DNA of 64,000 bases from Panulirus ornatus (GCF_036320965.1 NC_092240.1:15135001-15199000); one strand, 5' to 3'; shown: positions 1-12,805, counted from the stretch's first letter. Program-made: numbers and translations. The notes: generated by a model from the sequence alone, not told the origin.

Positions 1-139
1 CTGTTCTGATAGTTGCCAGCCGATAGTCTGTCTCCTTGACTGTTCTCCTGTGGTGGGACTCAGGCGCCAGGTTTAGGTACAATGTTGGCTCCCACGTCCC
101 TCTCTCACAGACAGCTTCCTGCTGTTTATTTCCTGTTAG

Positions 140-275
140 ATATAATATTCTTTTATTGTGTTCCTACCTTATTGTGTCCTCTCCTTATTGTGTCCCTTCC
201 TCATTGTGTCCCTTCTTTATTGTGTCCCCTCCTTATTGTGTCTTTCTTCCTTATTGTGTCCCCTCCTTATTAGTT
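140..275. repeat. 17-18 bp minisatellite (cctccttattgtgtccc)
   Basis: About eight imperfect copies of a pyrimidine-rich unit containing ttattgtgtcc. It sits directly at the 3' side of the minus-strand LINE fossil that follows. The open frames here are rich in Leu, Ser, Pro and Cys and are by-products of the repeat. Confidence 0.85.
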
Positions 276-1460
276 TGCGTTTACTTCAGTCAAACTTCAT
301 CAACTATACATCAGACCTGCTTTAGAGTTTGTCTAGATCACCTTGTAAGTTGACGCAGTTCCTTTCACTTTTTACTTTCCACGTGACCTTGTCGTCACCC
401 ACAGGCGTATGCAGGTAGGATAACAATCCCTGTAGTCGATCTGGGTCCTGTGACACGCCGCTGGTGACCCAAACCCATTTCGAAAAGGCTCCTCCGATAA
501 TTTTTCCCTCCTATTAAGACAATTTTTGATCAACAGAAGTATTTTGCTCCTTACTCCAAAACTGAAGACCCAGCTTCTTGACAGACCTCTTTTGTGGTCG
601 TGTCAAAAGCTTTCTGGCAGTCCAAACACACACAATCACCCAATCCTTCTCCTTTTCCTTGATTGGAGTTCACTCTTTCACAGAAGTCTAAGAAATTTGT
701 GAGACATGACCTCTTTTCCCTAACTCTATGTTGTCTCTTACTGTCGTAGTTTTACGCCCGGAAGCGCTCATCCATCTGCCTTCTTATCATCTTTATCAAG
801 AATATCTAGACATTCGTCAGATAGAGAGAGGTCTGTGGTTCAGTGCAACTTTCTAGTCTCCTTACTTAAAGATATGTATAATATTTGCTTTCTTCCATTA
901 CCTAGGCTTTTTTCTTTCCGCCAGCAACATCTTGAGCGTCATTTTCAATTGTCTATCAAGTGCATCTGCGCAATTCATCAGCACATATAAAGAAATTTCA
1001 TCTGGATCATTAACCTTATATGGATCTCGATCCTTTTGTATCCTGTTGATCTTACCTCGTGATTTCAGTGTTTACCAAGACCTTCTCTCCCGTACATCTG
1101 ACTGGTGTTAGAGCTATTGTGTCATCTAGATCCTCACATATCTTTACATCATCCTCTACAACTCCTCCCTGATCATCACTAACTGTTCATTAATCTATAC
1201 CTTATACCCAGTGAACTTCTAGAAAATTTCTGGATTATCTCCTGCCTTACTCACCATATTCTTCTCCAACTGTTGTCTATTTCGCATCCTGATGTACATC
1301 ATTCCTTGCTGTCTTAAACCTTTCAAATGCTACGAGGCTAGAGGGCTTCAATATCTTCTCCATACAACATCGTTATGTTCTCTCACGTTTTGACATCTTT
1401 TATTGAACGACAACTCTGCCTTATCTTGTGTATTCGAAGCTCCCACAGACCTTCCTTCAA
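275..1460 (-). pseudogene. decayed CR1/L2-like LINE reverse transcriptase
   Basis: Read on the minus strand in shifting frames, this matches the order of a CR1/L2-type RT. Near 1243-1209 is a remnant of the linker before the RT (NPEIF). Near 716-690 is SCLTNFLDFCERVNS, and near 620-602 is CLDCQKAFDTT, the RT motif A region where other family members read YLDFQKAFD. Near 450 is a degraded GVSQD in place of GVPQG. Around 390-300 is KVKSERNCVNLQGDLDKL, the segment just after the catalytic ADD box, followed by a degraded LMKFD. Frameshifts and stops occur throughout and the ADD box itself is gone, so it cannot be active. The family would have copied its own RNA and inserted the DNA by target-primed reverse transcription. 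The clade call rests on motif resemblance only; L2 or Daphne are alternatives. Confidence 0.65.
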
Positions 1461-1489
1461 CACTGACCGGTTGGAGTTTAAGAATGAGT

Positions 1490-2690
1490 TATGAGGTCGG
1501 TTGTTTAGTGATTGTCGAGTTATTTCAGTGCATGATGTGTTTTTGTCAGTGATACATTTGTTTGAGGGGGTCGGGAGATCTGTGAGTAGAGGTTCCTGAA
1601 GTGTGAGGCAGGAGTAGATGCTTTGTGTCTACGTGGAGTTATGTTGTTAGTTATACAGTGGTTTGGGGTGGGATGGGGTCTTGTCCCGCTGCATAAAACT
1701 GAGTGGCGAGCATGCTGCGAGTGGGACTGTATTGAGCGGATCCTTGTTTCATGGTGAGGGTGTTTGTATTTGTGATTGCCAAGCAGCCAGTGATTGTTCT
1801 GAGTGCACTATTTTGTGTGTTTTTGCCTCTTTGCTGTATTTGCTTTTGAAAGTATAAAAGACTTGGCAGGTAAGGCATATTTCAAAGTGGAGTGGATGAA
1901 TCGATTGTGGAGGATGTTCAGTGATAATTTTTCTTATCCAAATCTGGTCCTAATTAGTGTTCTGAGGATATGTAATACGTGTATTGTTGTTGTTTTTTTG
2001 GTGTTGATGTTAATGGTGTGAGGAGTGAATGTTATATGGGTGAGAGAGGGAAAGAGTACGGGAGAGAGAGAGCAACATCTGAAAATGTGAATATGATGCC
2101 TAAATTGGCTGGTGTTTTGTTCAATGTGGAGTGATTGTTTACTTAAGATGACTGGAGGGTATGGTTATGAATTCCTGTCTGTTTGGGATCAAAAGAGTGA
2201 CTGAAGACCTGCAATGCGAGGCAGACGCTCTGATCTCGGTGAGTCATTGATCAAGTTGCATAATGTAGAACTCCATGCTTGACGTTGCTCCCGTGGTGCC
2301 AGGGTGTTGTGATATGATTGTGAGATCGTCTGCTAATGAAAGGCCTTCATGTTGTGATTTTGGTTAGAGGTAATGGGAGGTCGTGTAAGAAGATATTGAA
2401 GAGAGGGTTGGAGAAAGAACCGCTTCATGGGGAACTCCATTGTAGAGTTACGGTGTTTTGGAGGTGAGGCCATCATAATCAACATGGCATCCGGCTGTGA
2501 AATTGCCCAACCGCTGTTTATCACTTGCGCGAATGAAGGTGTCAAGTATCTTCTTTATGACGATGTGTCAGGGGACTATGTCAAATGCTTTGTTGATGTC
2601 TGTTGCTACTAGTAGTGTGCGGGAGGGGACTGTTATTGGCTGAAACCGTCTAGGACTCGTTACGCGAGGTCAGAAAATGCATCTAACTCT
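1490..2690 (-). pseudogene. Jockey-like LINE reverse transcriptase, ADD motif retained
   Basis: The minus strand from about 2680 down to 1490 follows a Jockey-clade RT in order. The segment at 2610-2578 reads LLVATDINKAFDIVP (motif A, first catalytic Asp present). At about 2575-2465 is IVIKKILDTFIRASD and then RLGNFTAGCHVDYDGLTS. At 2434-2405 is NGVPHEAVLSPTL (GVPQG lightly altered), followed by a single-base frame change into FNIFLHDLPL. At 2339-2301 is SLADDLTIISQHP, which keeps the catalytic ADD. Further down are SSVTLLIPNRQEF (about 2205-2167) and TPANLGIIFTF (about 2110). Finally, at about 1810-1680, comes ALRTITGCLAI and a region ending in LATQFYAAGQDPIP, as in Jockey C-termini. There are at least two in-frame stops and one or more frameshifts. 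The endonuclease domain is not visible; the copy appears truncated on its 5' side near 2690. Confidence 0.8.
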
Positions 2691-2714
2691 TACGATATCT
2701 AGTACTAGCAATGA

Positions 2715-2805
2715 CAGCAAATGATGACAAACAGAGACAACAGGTGACAGCAGACAGAGACAGCAGGTGACAGCAGACAGGAACAGCAGGTGACGGCAAA
2801 CGGAA
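2715..2805. repeat. 24-bp minisatellite (gacagcaggtgacagcagacagag)
   Basis: Three to four imperfect direct copies of a roughly 24-bp unit of alternating acag and gtgacagcag blocks. Confidence 0.75.
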
Positions 2806-2875
2806 CCACCCTCCAGAAAGTCACGTAAGATTTGGGACCGTAACGAAGCCCGGAAGACAAAGGGGGTGGGTGAGA

Positions 2876-2876
<1 letters not shown>

Positions 2877-2922
<46 letters not shown>
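2877..2922. repeat. (GA)n microsatellite
   Basis: Uninterrupted GA dinucleotides; source of the RERERE/SLSLSL open frames on both strands. Confidence 0.97.
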
Positions 2923-3166
2923 AACCCCGAACATTTAAATCCTCAACACAGAGGAGAGGAGAGAAAGCGCACAGTCTTCTGGGAAATGGAGGAGTATGAA
3001 GCTCACCGTTCAGAAGAAAGAGACTGCTCAGGAAACGGAAGAAAGTGCACAGTGCACAAGGAGGGGCAAGTGCACGGAGCAGGACCCACAAATGCACAGT
3101 ATGGGAGGGGAAAGACTAACACAAATGCACAGTGCAGATGATGAGTCAGGAGGCACACAGTGCAGA

Positions 3167-3167
<1 letters not shown>
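2923..3167. other. purine-rich stretch, no gene seen
   Basis: Purine-rich sequence with scattered cacagtgcac-like words between two GA arrays. No coding or RNA signature was recognised. Confidence 0.5.
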
Positions 3168-3217
<50 letters not shown>

Positions 3218-3224
3218 AGAGAGA

Positions 3225-3270
<46 letters not shown>
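3168..3270. repeat. interrupted (GA)n microsatellite
   Basis: Three GA blocks broken by gtgg and ata interruptions, which suggests an older array than the perfect ones elsewhere. Confidence 0.95.
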
Positions 3271-3273
<3 letters not shown>

Positions 3274-4117
3274 GGGAAGCGAATGTACCACCAGATGTCT
3301 GAATGGGACAGGAAGACGTCCATTGGCTGGACAAGGGAAGGAAGACGGTCCGGGCCCGTGAACACAGGATGGAAATGACGTGACAGAAGCCAGAGAGTGA
3401 GGGAGGGGAGGAGAAGGAAGTGCACGGAGGACACCTTATTAGAAACAGTAAAGAGGCAGGAACTCCAGGACGCGCATACTGTAACCTGGAACAGAAACAT
3501 GGACCAGCAAACATCACCTGTGGACAGCAGCTCAAGGAACAGAAACATCGAGAGTAACAGCAAGTTCTACGCCGAAGAGGAAGGAACAGCAGCAGCAGCA
3601 TCAGTAGCAGTAGCAGCAGATCAAGCAGAAGGAGGATGGAGGAGGAGGAGGTCCCCCTCCGCGGGCAGTCACCCGCCACGTTCCAAGCAAGTCCTTGACA
3701 CGGCCACCACTCACCGGCTCACATTCTTCGAGCCTCCCCCTGCTCACCGCCCTCACCAAGACAACCCCAGAGGCCCGCCCTAACCCAACACCCCAGGCCT
3801 TTATTACCTCACCTTGACGGGACATGATCCATCGATCCCTAAAACTCATCCCATGTCACATACCTTCATAGTTAAAAATGTTAGACACTGGGTCTTAAGA
3901 GTCTTTTTATTCGAGGTTTCACTGAGTCGAGGCGCGTGTTTCGAGCGGTGGTTCGATCCACGATTCAAAGTTCGTGTCAGTCGTCTGAGCTTGCGTCGAA
4001 CTCCGTCAGGTGGCACTAGTTCTGATTCCTCCTCCCCCCTGCAGCCTCGGTAACAGCGATCATTTAAACCCCCAAGGCAAACGTCGGGTCGTCTGTCGCT
4101 CATCACTTTTTATATAT
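3271..4117. other. unique-looking sequence, no gene recognised
   Basis: Includes a short CAG/AGC-rich patch near 3590-3625 and a GGA/CCT-rich patch near 3630-3665. A B-box-like gtggttcgatccac occurs near 3948 but no convincing A box accompanies it. The open frames of up to about 128 codons have low-complexity composition and no recognisable domain. Confidence 0.4.
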
Positions 4118-4138
4118 TATGTGTGTGTGTGTGTGTCT

Positions 4139-4192
<54 letters not shown>
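4118..4192. repeat. (GT)n microsatellite
   Basis: GT dinucleotides with two gtct interruptions at the left end. Confidence 0.97.
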
Positions 4193-4194
<2 letters not shown>

Positions 4195-4540
4195 ACAGTT
4201 GCTTGCTTCCTCCTGATGGTTCCTTACTTCCTGATAATTACTTGCTTCCTCCTAATGATTGCTTGTTTCCTCATCATTGCTTGCTTCTTCCTACTGATTT
4301 TTTTCCTTTGCTTCCACTTAATGGTTCCTTGCTTCCTGATGATCATTGCTTATCCCTGATGGTTCCTTGCTTTTTCATGATGGCTTGCTTCCTCCAGTTT
4401 ATTTCGTTACTTCCCGATGATTGCTTGCCTCCTCCTAATGGTTGCTTGGCCTCCCCTCAATAATTCCTTGCCTCTTGATGACCGCTTGCTTCTCCCTGAT
4501 GATTGCTTGCTTCCTTCTAATGGATGCTTGTTCTGTTTGC
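4195..4540. repeat. irregular minisatellite (ttgcttcctcctgatgg)
   Basis: About 16 diverged copies of a unit that alternates ttgcttcct with cctgatgg or cctaatgatt, at irregular spacing of about 17-26 bp. It begins immediately after the GT array. Confidence 0.8.
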
Positions 4541-4767
4541 GTACCTGATATGATTCAACATTCTCGTTGGGATTTTACGTAAGAAATATTAACATATTAC
4601 CCGTAACATCCGGTATACATAATTATCTATTTAATTTTTTTTTTTAATTCAGATTATTGTAGGTTGTCACAACTGTTCCCATTCTAAGTTGTTTTTAATC
4701 ACCCTTTCTCATATAATTTCTGAGATCCTGTTTACTCATTATATAAACATCTCGTTAATCATGTCTC

Positions 4768-4920
4768 GACATTTCACAGCCACAATCCTCACCTGCCGTG
4801 TACAGACGAAGCATCAAGACATTTCACAGCCACAATCCTCACCTCCCATGTGCAGACGAAGCATCAAGACATTTCACAGCCACAATCCTCACCTGCCGTG
4901 TACAGACGAAGCACCAAGAC
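4768..4920. repeat. 50-bp tandem repeat, 3 copies
   Basis: The word gacatttcacagccacaatc recurs at 4768, 4818 and 4868, giving an exact 50-bp period. The copies differ at a few sites (cctgccgtgt versus cctcccatgt), so the array is recent. Confidence 0.95.
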
Positions 4921-5230
4921 AGCCCCCACCCCACCCTCCTCAATGTATAGTGTGGCGTTGAGACTCGCCACGTCCCACCACAGCGATTCACTGCAGCACA
5001 TACGGGGTTTCAGACCGATCCAGGGGAACGTGTGTGCGTGTGTGTGTGTGTGTGGGAGGGAAGGGGCAAGATGGAAGAAGGTTGAAGACTTCTCACGTGC
5101 TCCCACGTGCGTGGTGTAAGGGCACGTGGGGGCCCAGCACCGCTATCACGGGAGTAGAGACCTGCAAAAGAATTCAGACCTTAGAAGTGTCATTACGTTC
5201 TCCTGCAGGAGAGATGGACCACAGCTCCTG

Positions 5231-6085
<855 letters not shown>

Positions 6086-6089
6086 CAAA

Positions 6090-6921
6090 TAAATTCAAAC
6101 AGCAACAGACCACTGGTCCGAGCGAGACTGTATATGTAGTATAGGAAAAGAATGGAAATTTATGCACTAGTCTGGTAGACGTACAAAGGCAATGAGATTT
6201 TTCAGAGATTTGGGATTTTAGAAATATTCAAAATAATTCTCAAATGATTTTTGGACACATCTATCTATGATCATTCTCAAATATCCTTTCTCTCTCTGTT
6301 TCTAAATCATCAGAAATCTGATCGCTAGACTTAATGGTGGATCATTTGAATACGTGAATGGAAAGAGAATTGGACCAAGGACTGTCTTGCGGTACGCCAC
6401 AATGTTATTCGTCAGACCTCAGAGATTTTCCCACCCACTATTACTGATTGTTTTCTGTTACCTAATCGAGTCTTTCATCCAGATGCATATATCAGTGCCA
6501 ATATCACGAGTTTTTATTTCGTCGAAAAAAAACGTTCATGTAGAACTTAATCCAATGCCTCTTGGAGATCCAAATAAGTAAAGTTTGATGCATTTCTTTT
6601 ATTTTTCTTTCGCGCGAGTATAAACACCTTGTAAATTAGGAAGACAAGATCTTAAATTACGAATGACAATTTTGAGAATCTATCATCAGTTTACTGTATT
6701 CTTAAAGAAGCTTTGTAAGCTTATCCTAGGTGTTAGTTTCCATAGGTTATGGGGCGAGGCCAGCTTGAGAGGGGGAAGGTGTCGATAACCCGAGGCACAG
6801 TTCTGGCGACCTACGTATATTTGAATATGTAGATGACCTTGTGCCAGCTGCAGCAGACCTTGGACACCTTCCCATCTGATCGTGTTTCATGGGACAGTTT
6901 TGGTGATGAAACCGGGAAGAC

Positions 6922-7020
<99 letters not shown>

Positions 7021-7560
7021 TGACTTGCGTCTTTCAAAACCCGAGGCAAAGGTCATCTGACTCCGTTGATTTATACGAATTTAACTTTTTTGATAGAACC
7101 TCATCTATCATAATTTCTTTTAGTACCTGCATACTTTCCTCTGCCCCTAAGAAAACGTCACGTGGTTATGGTATTCATCTTTAGCTCCTTCTACGGTGAA
7201 CACTTGGAAATACCGGTTTGATTTAGGGGCAGATGCCTTAATGTTTTGTCTTCGTATATGAGGGACCCATTTTCATCCACTCACGTTTCTATAGTGTCCT
7301 TGACCCGGATATGAGGGAACCATTTTCATCACGTTCTTATTGCGTCCAAGACCCGTATTCTGCTCCTTCTCTACTTCTGAATTTATTATGGCATCACTTT
7401 TAACACATTTTTGGTATTATCTTTTCATGAGTTGACATCAATTCTTAATCCATTCCTGCAGTCCCTTTACAGGAAATATGCAGTTTTTATGCGTCTTATA
7501 TTATCTTTAATTGTATTTCTTTTAGGAATTCTGTTTACATCAGTGAGTTTTTCTTAACTC
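6090..7560 (-). pseudogene. decayed CR1/L2-like LINE, interrupted by a CT array
   Basis: Minus-strand pieces follow the order of a CR1/L2 RT. Near 7250-7060 is ENGSLIYEDKTL and then [21 protein letters not shown], the conserved stretch that normally precedes the RT (expected ENGxLIxDDKxM, then ITEEDVLKKLxxLKxxKSPGPDG). The (CT)n array at 6925-7017 lies inside the fossil. Beyond it, near 6660, is SCLPNLQGVY (expected SCLTNLLEFY). Near 6585-6545 is YLDLQEALD (motif A, expected YLDFxKAFD) and near 6450 is NRKQSVIVGGKISEV. Near 6390 is a scrambled GVPQGSVLGP. The left end carries cagcaacagaccact, read in the opposite direction, matching the motif downstream of the RT at 13254-14400. Frameshifts are frequent. 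The assignment depends on manual frame switching. Confidence 0.5.
6925..7017. repeat. (CT)n microsatellite inside a LINE fossil
   Basis: Perfect CT dinucleotides for about 93 bp, flanked on both sides by pieces assigned to the same minus-strand LINE. Confidence 0.97.
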
Positions 7561-8870
7561 TATCCTCAGTCAAGGTGGGTTCGACGAGGCTCTTACTTTT
7601 TTTTCCTTTTCTTTTTGATGGAATTCATTTTTCGAATTTCCTTCGTATCTTCTTCTGTTCCTACACTGAAGAATCAGATCAGTTTCACACGTCTAAGACC
7701 TCGGCGCATCTTGTCAAAGATTGGTTTTCTTAGAGTTCAGAATATCCCTTGAATTTCCATAGTTCTTTTTTCTAATCTGATGTTGGAGGCTCCAGTCACG
7801 ATCGAAAGTCCACAACGTGGCCTGGCCTTGATTAAGTGGTATATGAAGAAGGTTAAGAAGGAGAAAAAAAAGAAAAAATAGAAAATTATTTGGTGAACCT
7901 TTGGCGAAATGGAAGACCTACCATTCTTAAAAGGGCCAAGTCGAAGTTGTTAAGACAGTCATGAGGGAGAGTAGAGAGTGTAAAAGCTTCGAGGTAAAGG
8001 AAAAGACATAGATATCAAAACGGCCTACACTCAAAATGCCAACGGGTCTCACAGCAAATACGTGACGCAGTAGCCTGCCAGATAATACGTGGTCTAGCTA
8101 ATAATGGGGGGTACACAAGCAGGAAGCTCTCTGGCGCAAAAACCAAAGTAAAATTGCAAGAAGAGGGAAAGTGGATGTTTCTTATATGGCATTTGCTTCG
8201 AAGCTAGACATAAGGTAATCCTCATCTCCCAGGATTTTATAGCTTAGGAACAGTATTTAGTCTTCAGCTTCACCTAGTCAATCTACGTTCCTCCTTCTGT
8301 CTCCTTCTGTCGTTAACCATTTGGACGAGTGGATGGGTTATCAAGATCTGCTGCAATGATATCTATCACTTAGTCTTACAAGGTATGATATTTCTTTATA
8401 AAAGACATTGTTCAATACATAGAAGCTTAGAGAGTTTTTGAACTGTACCTGAGCCTTGTGGATCTATGCATTACTCAAAATGAAAGGGGGAACGGGTTAG
8501 GGCAACACATATGACCCAATCTAGACACACGAGGTCACACGAGATGCGATCATGACTTGCCCTGGGTCGTGTCCCTAGATGAGGAAGGTTGTAGGAAGAA
8601 GGAGGAGGAGGAGGAGGAGGGAAAATAGCTTCTTCTATCATGTCCTAGACCTGTAACAGCCTCGCCTCAGACTCAGTCGTCTGTCAGCAGCGAGTTATTC
8701 TTCCTCACGCCTAGTCTGTCCTTACACGCGCCCCGCGCTGCGTCCTTGACGAACATCATAAATGATGATAAACTGTACAGCGAGCAGACAGACGGAGTTT
8801 ACATGAGGCGGGTGGTGTGTGTGTATAAGCTTAAGGAGGTGAGACTCAGGGATGGGACCATGGTGGAATG
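7561..8870. other. unique-looking sequence, possible undefined dispersed repeat
   Basis: No coding domain recognised. The part at about 7900-8220 has the compact, non-low-complexity look of a dispersed repeat, but I find no second copy in this window. A (GAG)n patch of about 18 bp lies near 8602-8621. Confidence 0.35.
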
Positions 8871-8874
8871 TGGT

Positions 8875-9165
8875 AGAGACAATGGGGGAGATCTTGTGTG
8901 GCTATACGAAGAGACAATGGTGGAGAGGAGAACTTGTGTGGCTGTACGAAGAGACAGTGAGAGGAGATCTTGTGTGGCTATACGAAGAGACAGTGAGGGG
9001 AAATCTTGTGTGGCTATACAATGAAGAGATCTTTTGGCGATTCGCAGAGACACTGGGGGAGATCTCATGACTATATCAAGAAACAGTCAAAGAGATCTCG
9101 TGCCTGTACAAGGACACACTGGGGGAGATCAAGCACTGGGGGAGGTCTCGTACCCATACGAAGAC
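8875..9165. repeat. minisatellite, 33-39 bp unit (gagatcttgtgtggctatac)
   Basis: Seven to eight imperfect units with the shared words gagatcttgtgtggctatac and gaagagacagtg. Units get more diverged to the right (gatctcgtgcctgtac). The open frames on both strands across it are repeat by-products. Confidence 0.88.
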
Positions 9166-9836
9166 GAGACTACATGGATGGAAGTAGTTAGTCTGTTTGT
9201 GTTCAGAGCGAGGATGGGGCAATGTACGTGTAGGTCTGAGGGATGGGAGGAGAAGACGAGCATTGCTGCACCACCTGGTCAGTTGATACAGAATAAAACA
9301 CACTTCCCCATAACGAACCATATCTCTTTGGTCACCCCGAGACACCTCGCTACAGCGCGACACTACTGTTATAACCACAGCGCGTTGCCAGGCGCAAGAT
9401 CCAGGGGATTTATATGTCATATAACATGAAGACCAGTAGTGGTGACACGTTCGTCCTGGGGGAGAAAAGTAATACCGTTGTTTATAACTTGAGCATGCTT
9501 ATTGTTCACCCTAAGAAAAAAAAAATGGTGGAGGAGGAGGGGGGGATGACAACAATACATTTGCTGACGTCAGTTCGTTAATGAAGTGCTTTCATTGGGC
9601 TATTAAGTTGTTTAGCTTCGGGGTGAATGAGGGTCAATTAGTATTCCATGAGCAGATGACACTCATTACTGAGCATGACTCGACGTACCATCAGTTGCGG
9701 TTGGCAAGAGTAGGTCTGATGGGCACTCAAAGCCAATTGGGGGAACAGAATTGCTTCTTAATCTTGGTTGTCTGATGGACAGCTTGTGGCGATGAGACAT
9801 AATTGTGTGATGGGTAGCAAGTGACGGTGGTGTTTG
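9166..9836. other. unique-looking sequence, no gene recognised
   Basis: No domain, RNA or repeat signature recognised. An A-tract and a (GGA)n patch lie near 9514-9545. Confidence 0.4.
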
Positions 9837-9879
9837 ATTATATATATGTATATATATATATAATGTATATATATATATG

Positions 9880-9943
<64 letters not shown>

Positions 9944-9954
9944 CATATATATAT
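9837..9954. repeat. (TA)n microsatellite with TG interruptions
   Basis: TA dinucleotides interrupted at several points by g or c, adjoining the 3' end of the SINE that follows on the minus strand. Confidence 0.96.
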
Positions 9955-10080
9955 CGTGTACTGGTCACATGGAATAGACCTTAACAATTCACCTTTGGTT
10001 GCTGAGGATTCGAACCCCGGTCTTACCGAGTGGCAGGCCGGTATGCTACCAATAGACCACAAGGCGACAAAGGCTTCTCA
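9955..10080 (-). mobile_element. tRNA-derived SINE (tRNA-Gly-like head)
   Basis: On the minus strand from 10078 there is a tRNA-like head. It has an A-box-like tggtctattggtagcat, an anticodon-loop-like cctgccac as in tRNA-Gly(GCC), and a B box ggggttcgaatcc at 10018-10006. The ends of the head do not form an acceptor stem, so this is not a functional tRNA gene. The head continues into about 45 bp of unrelated body and then into the (TA)n array, the layout expected of a SINE with a dinucleotide tail. SINEs are transcribed by RNA polymerase III from the internal A and B boxes and mobilised by a LINE partner. Confidence 0.7.
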
Positions 10081-10283
10081 CCTCACACCAGCAGATGGTC
10101 CATGAGATCCCTCGTCACACGTCATGACCTGAAAGGGGTAGGGAAAGACGTGCCCACACACGTTGTTACGGAGCCTCCAATCAATGCCCTAAAAAATACG
10201 GTAAATTTAACGCATCTTGAACATGTAATATCTACATGGAACAGATGATAATGAATTGCCTTTGGGCGTCGAGCAAGGGCTGT

Positions 10284-10440
10284 TGTCCCCTTGTGGTCCA
10301 ATGATAGCCACACGGTAAGACCAGTGTTCGAACCCTGGCCGCCCAGGGGGTATAACCTGGCTCAAGCTCCACCTGACGGAGATACGCAAGCCACACGAAC
10401 CCAGGGTTCCTTCCAGCGAGGCGGTGTGGCCTTACGGGGA
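10284..10440 (+). mobile_element. tRNA-derived SINE fragment, head shortened
   Basis: The plus strand has ttgtggtccaatgatagcc (A-box region) and agtgttcgaaccctgg (B box, 10324-10336). The segment cggtaagacc between them is shared with the minus-strand SINE at 9955-10080. Relative to that copy, about 13-14 bp covering the anticodon arm are missing. The downstream body (ctcaagctccacctgacgg) differs from the other copy, so the two may be different subfamilies. They lie head to head about 200 bp apart. Confidence 0.6.
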
Positions 10441-10840
10441 TAACGGTTCATATCTCTTGCCTCCTTATTCATAGATTGTCCTCACTGATCTCTGCCATAA
10501 GATCGTGTATCCAGAGGAGACAGTCATCACACCGGAGTTACATCACATTGTGGCGTACCACAAGGAACACCCTGCTGGATCCACTTCAGTTTTTTTTCTT
10601 CTTTTATTTTGTGGTTGTGGTCATTCATCAGTCTATACCAGGTCTCCGCACCTGCCACCGCTGGAAACACAGATGATCATAATTCGTTGTGGGATAGTTT
10701 ACGTACGACGAACGGGAGAAATTAACAGGAAAAAAACAGAACGAACAGGAGAGTGTGACTCATTTGACCACAAGAGGCCCGAGTGGACAGAGCAACGGTG
10801 GTAGCAACAGCAGCTCTTCTTACCACCAATAACTACCAAC
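10441..10840. other. unique-looking sequence, no gene recognised
   Basis: Nothing recognised beyond a T-rich patch near 10590-10620. Confidence 0.4.
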
Positions 10841-10844
10841 ACTG

Positions 10845-11170
10845 ACAACACACCAGTAGCACTGACAGCACACCAACGCTGACAACACACCAGCACTGAC
10901 AACACACTAGTAACACTAGCAATGACAAGACATTGGTAACACCAAAACTGACTACACCCCAGTAACACCAACACTGACACCACACCAGTAACGCCAACAC
11001 TGACAACACCACACCAGTAACGCCAACACTGACAACACCACACCAGTAACGCCAACACTGACAACACACCAGTAACACCAACACTGACAACACACCAGTA
11101 ACGCCAACAGTGACAACACCACACCAGTAACGCCAACACTGACAACACACCACCAGCAACACCAGCAATG
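10845..11170. repeat. 27-30 bp minisatellite (caccagtaacgccaacactgacaaca)
   Basis: About 11 copies of a unit containing ccagtaacgccaacactgac, with length variants caused by an extra cac block. The minus-strand open frame rich in VLALLVWC is the repeat read through. Confidence 0.92.
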
Positions 11171-11488
11171 ACAGTAGTAACATCACCACCACCTTGAGAT
11201 CAGGCCCACAGTGGGTGACGAGAGCAGACGTACCGGAGGAAGGTTGAGGTGGTGTATGGCTTCAGTATGGCATGTGAACTGCTTGCCAGCCGTCGCCGCC
11301 CATGACCCTGCTCCGTTACCCTCCAAGGTCACCCCCTCCGGCAGGAGGATGAGGGGGAGAAAAAGGGGGACGGCAGGAGAATGATGCCAGGGTAGCCACA
11401 CACCACCTCCCTCTTCACCTACGCTGTCATGTTCATCACCAGCTGTGAGAACTTTCGTTGGATGCAGAGTACAGAGAAGGAACCTCTT

Positions 11489-12035
11489 GTTTGATGGTAT
11501 ATACCTATATGTTTGATGGTATATACCTATATGTTTGATGGTATATACCTATATGTTTGATGGTATATACCTATATGTTTGATGGTATATGCCTACATGT
11601 TTGATGGTATATACCTATATGTTTGATGGTATATACCTGCATGTTTGATGGTATAAACCTACATGTTTGATGGTATATACCTGCATGTTTGATGGTATAT
11701 ACCTATATGTTTGATGGTATATACCTGCATGTTTGATGGTATATACCTGCATGTTTGATGGTATATACCTATATGTTTGATGGTATATACCTACATGTTT
11801 GATGGTATATACCTATATGTTTGATGGTATATACCTACATCTTTGATGGTATATACCCAAATCTTTGATGGTATACACCTATATGTTTGATGGTATATAC
11901 CTACATGTTTGACGGTATACACCTATATGTATGATGGTATATACCTATATCTTTGATGGTATATACCTATATCTTTGATGGTATATACCTATATGTTAAG
12001 GTATATACTCATATGTTTGAAGGTATATACATATA
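11489..12035. repeat. 22-bp minisatellite (tgtttgatggtatatacctata), about 25 copies
   Basis: Regular 22-bp period. Variants at two positions (cctatat, cctgcat, cctacat) are interspersed, and copies at the right end decay (ctttgatgg, ttaagg). It covers about 550 bp. Confidence 0.96.
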
Positions 12036-12725
<690 letters not shown>

Positions 12726-12800
12726 TCATGAAAATATGTAGGTAGACCAACAATCACATATCACGCACACACATACAAACATCAGAGGCCATAGACCGAT

Positions 12801-12805
<5 letters not shown>

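Noticed and set aside
3940..3965. B-box-like gtggttcgatccac
   Set aside because: No A box at the expected distance and no tRNA-like fold seen.
10000..10078. tRNA-Gly gene on the minus strand
   Set aside because: A and B boxes and a GCC-like anticodon region are present, but the ends cannot form an acceptor stem; it is a SINE head.
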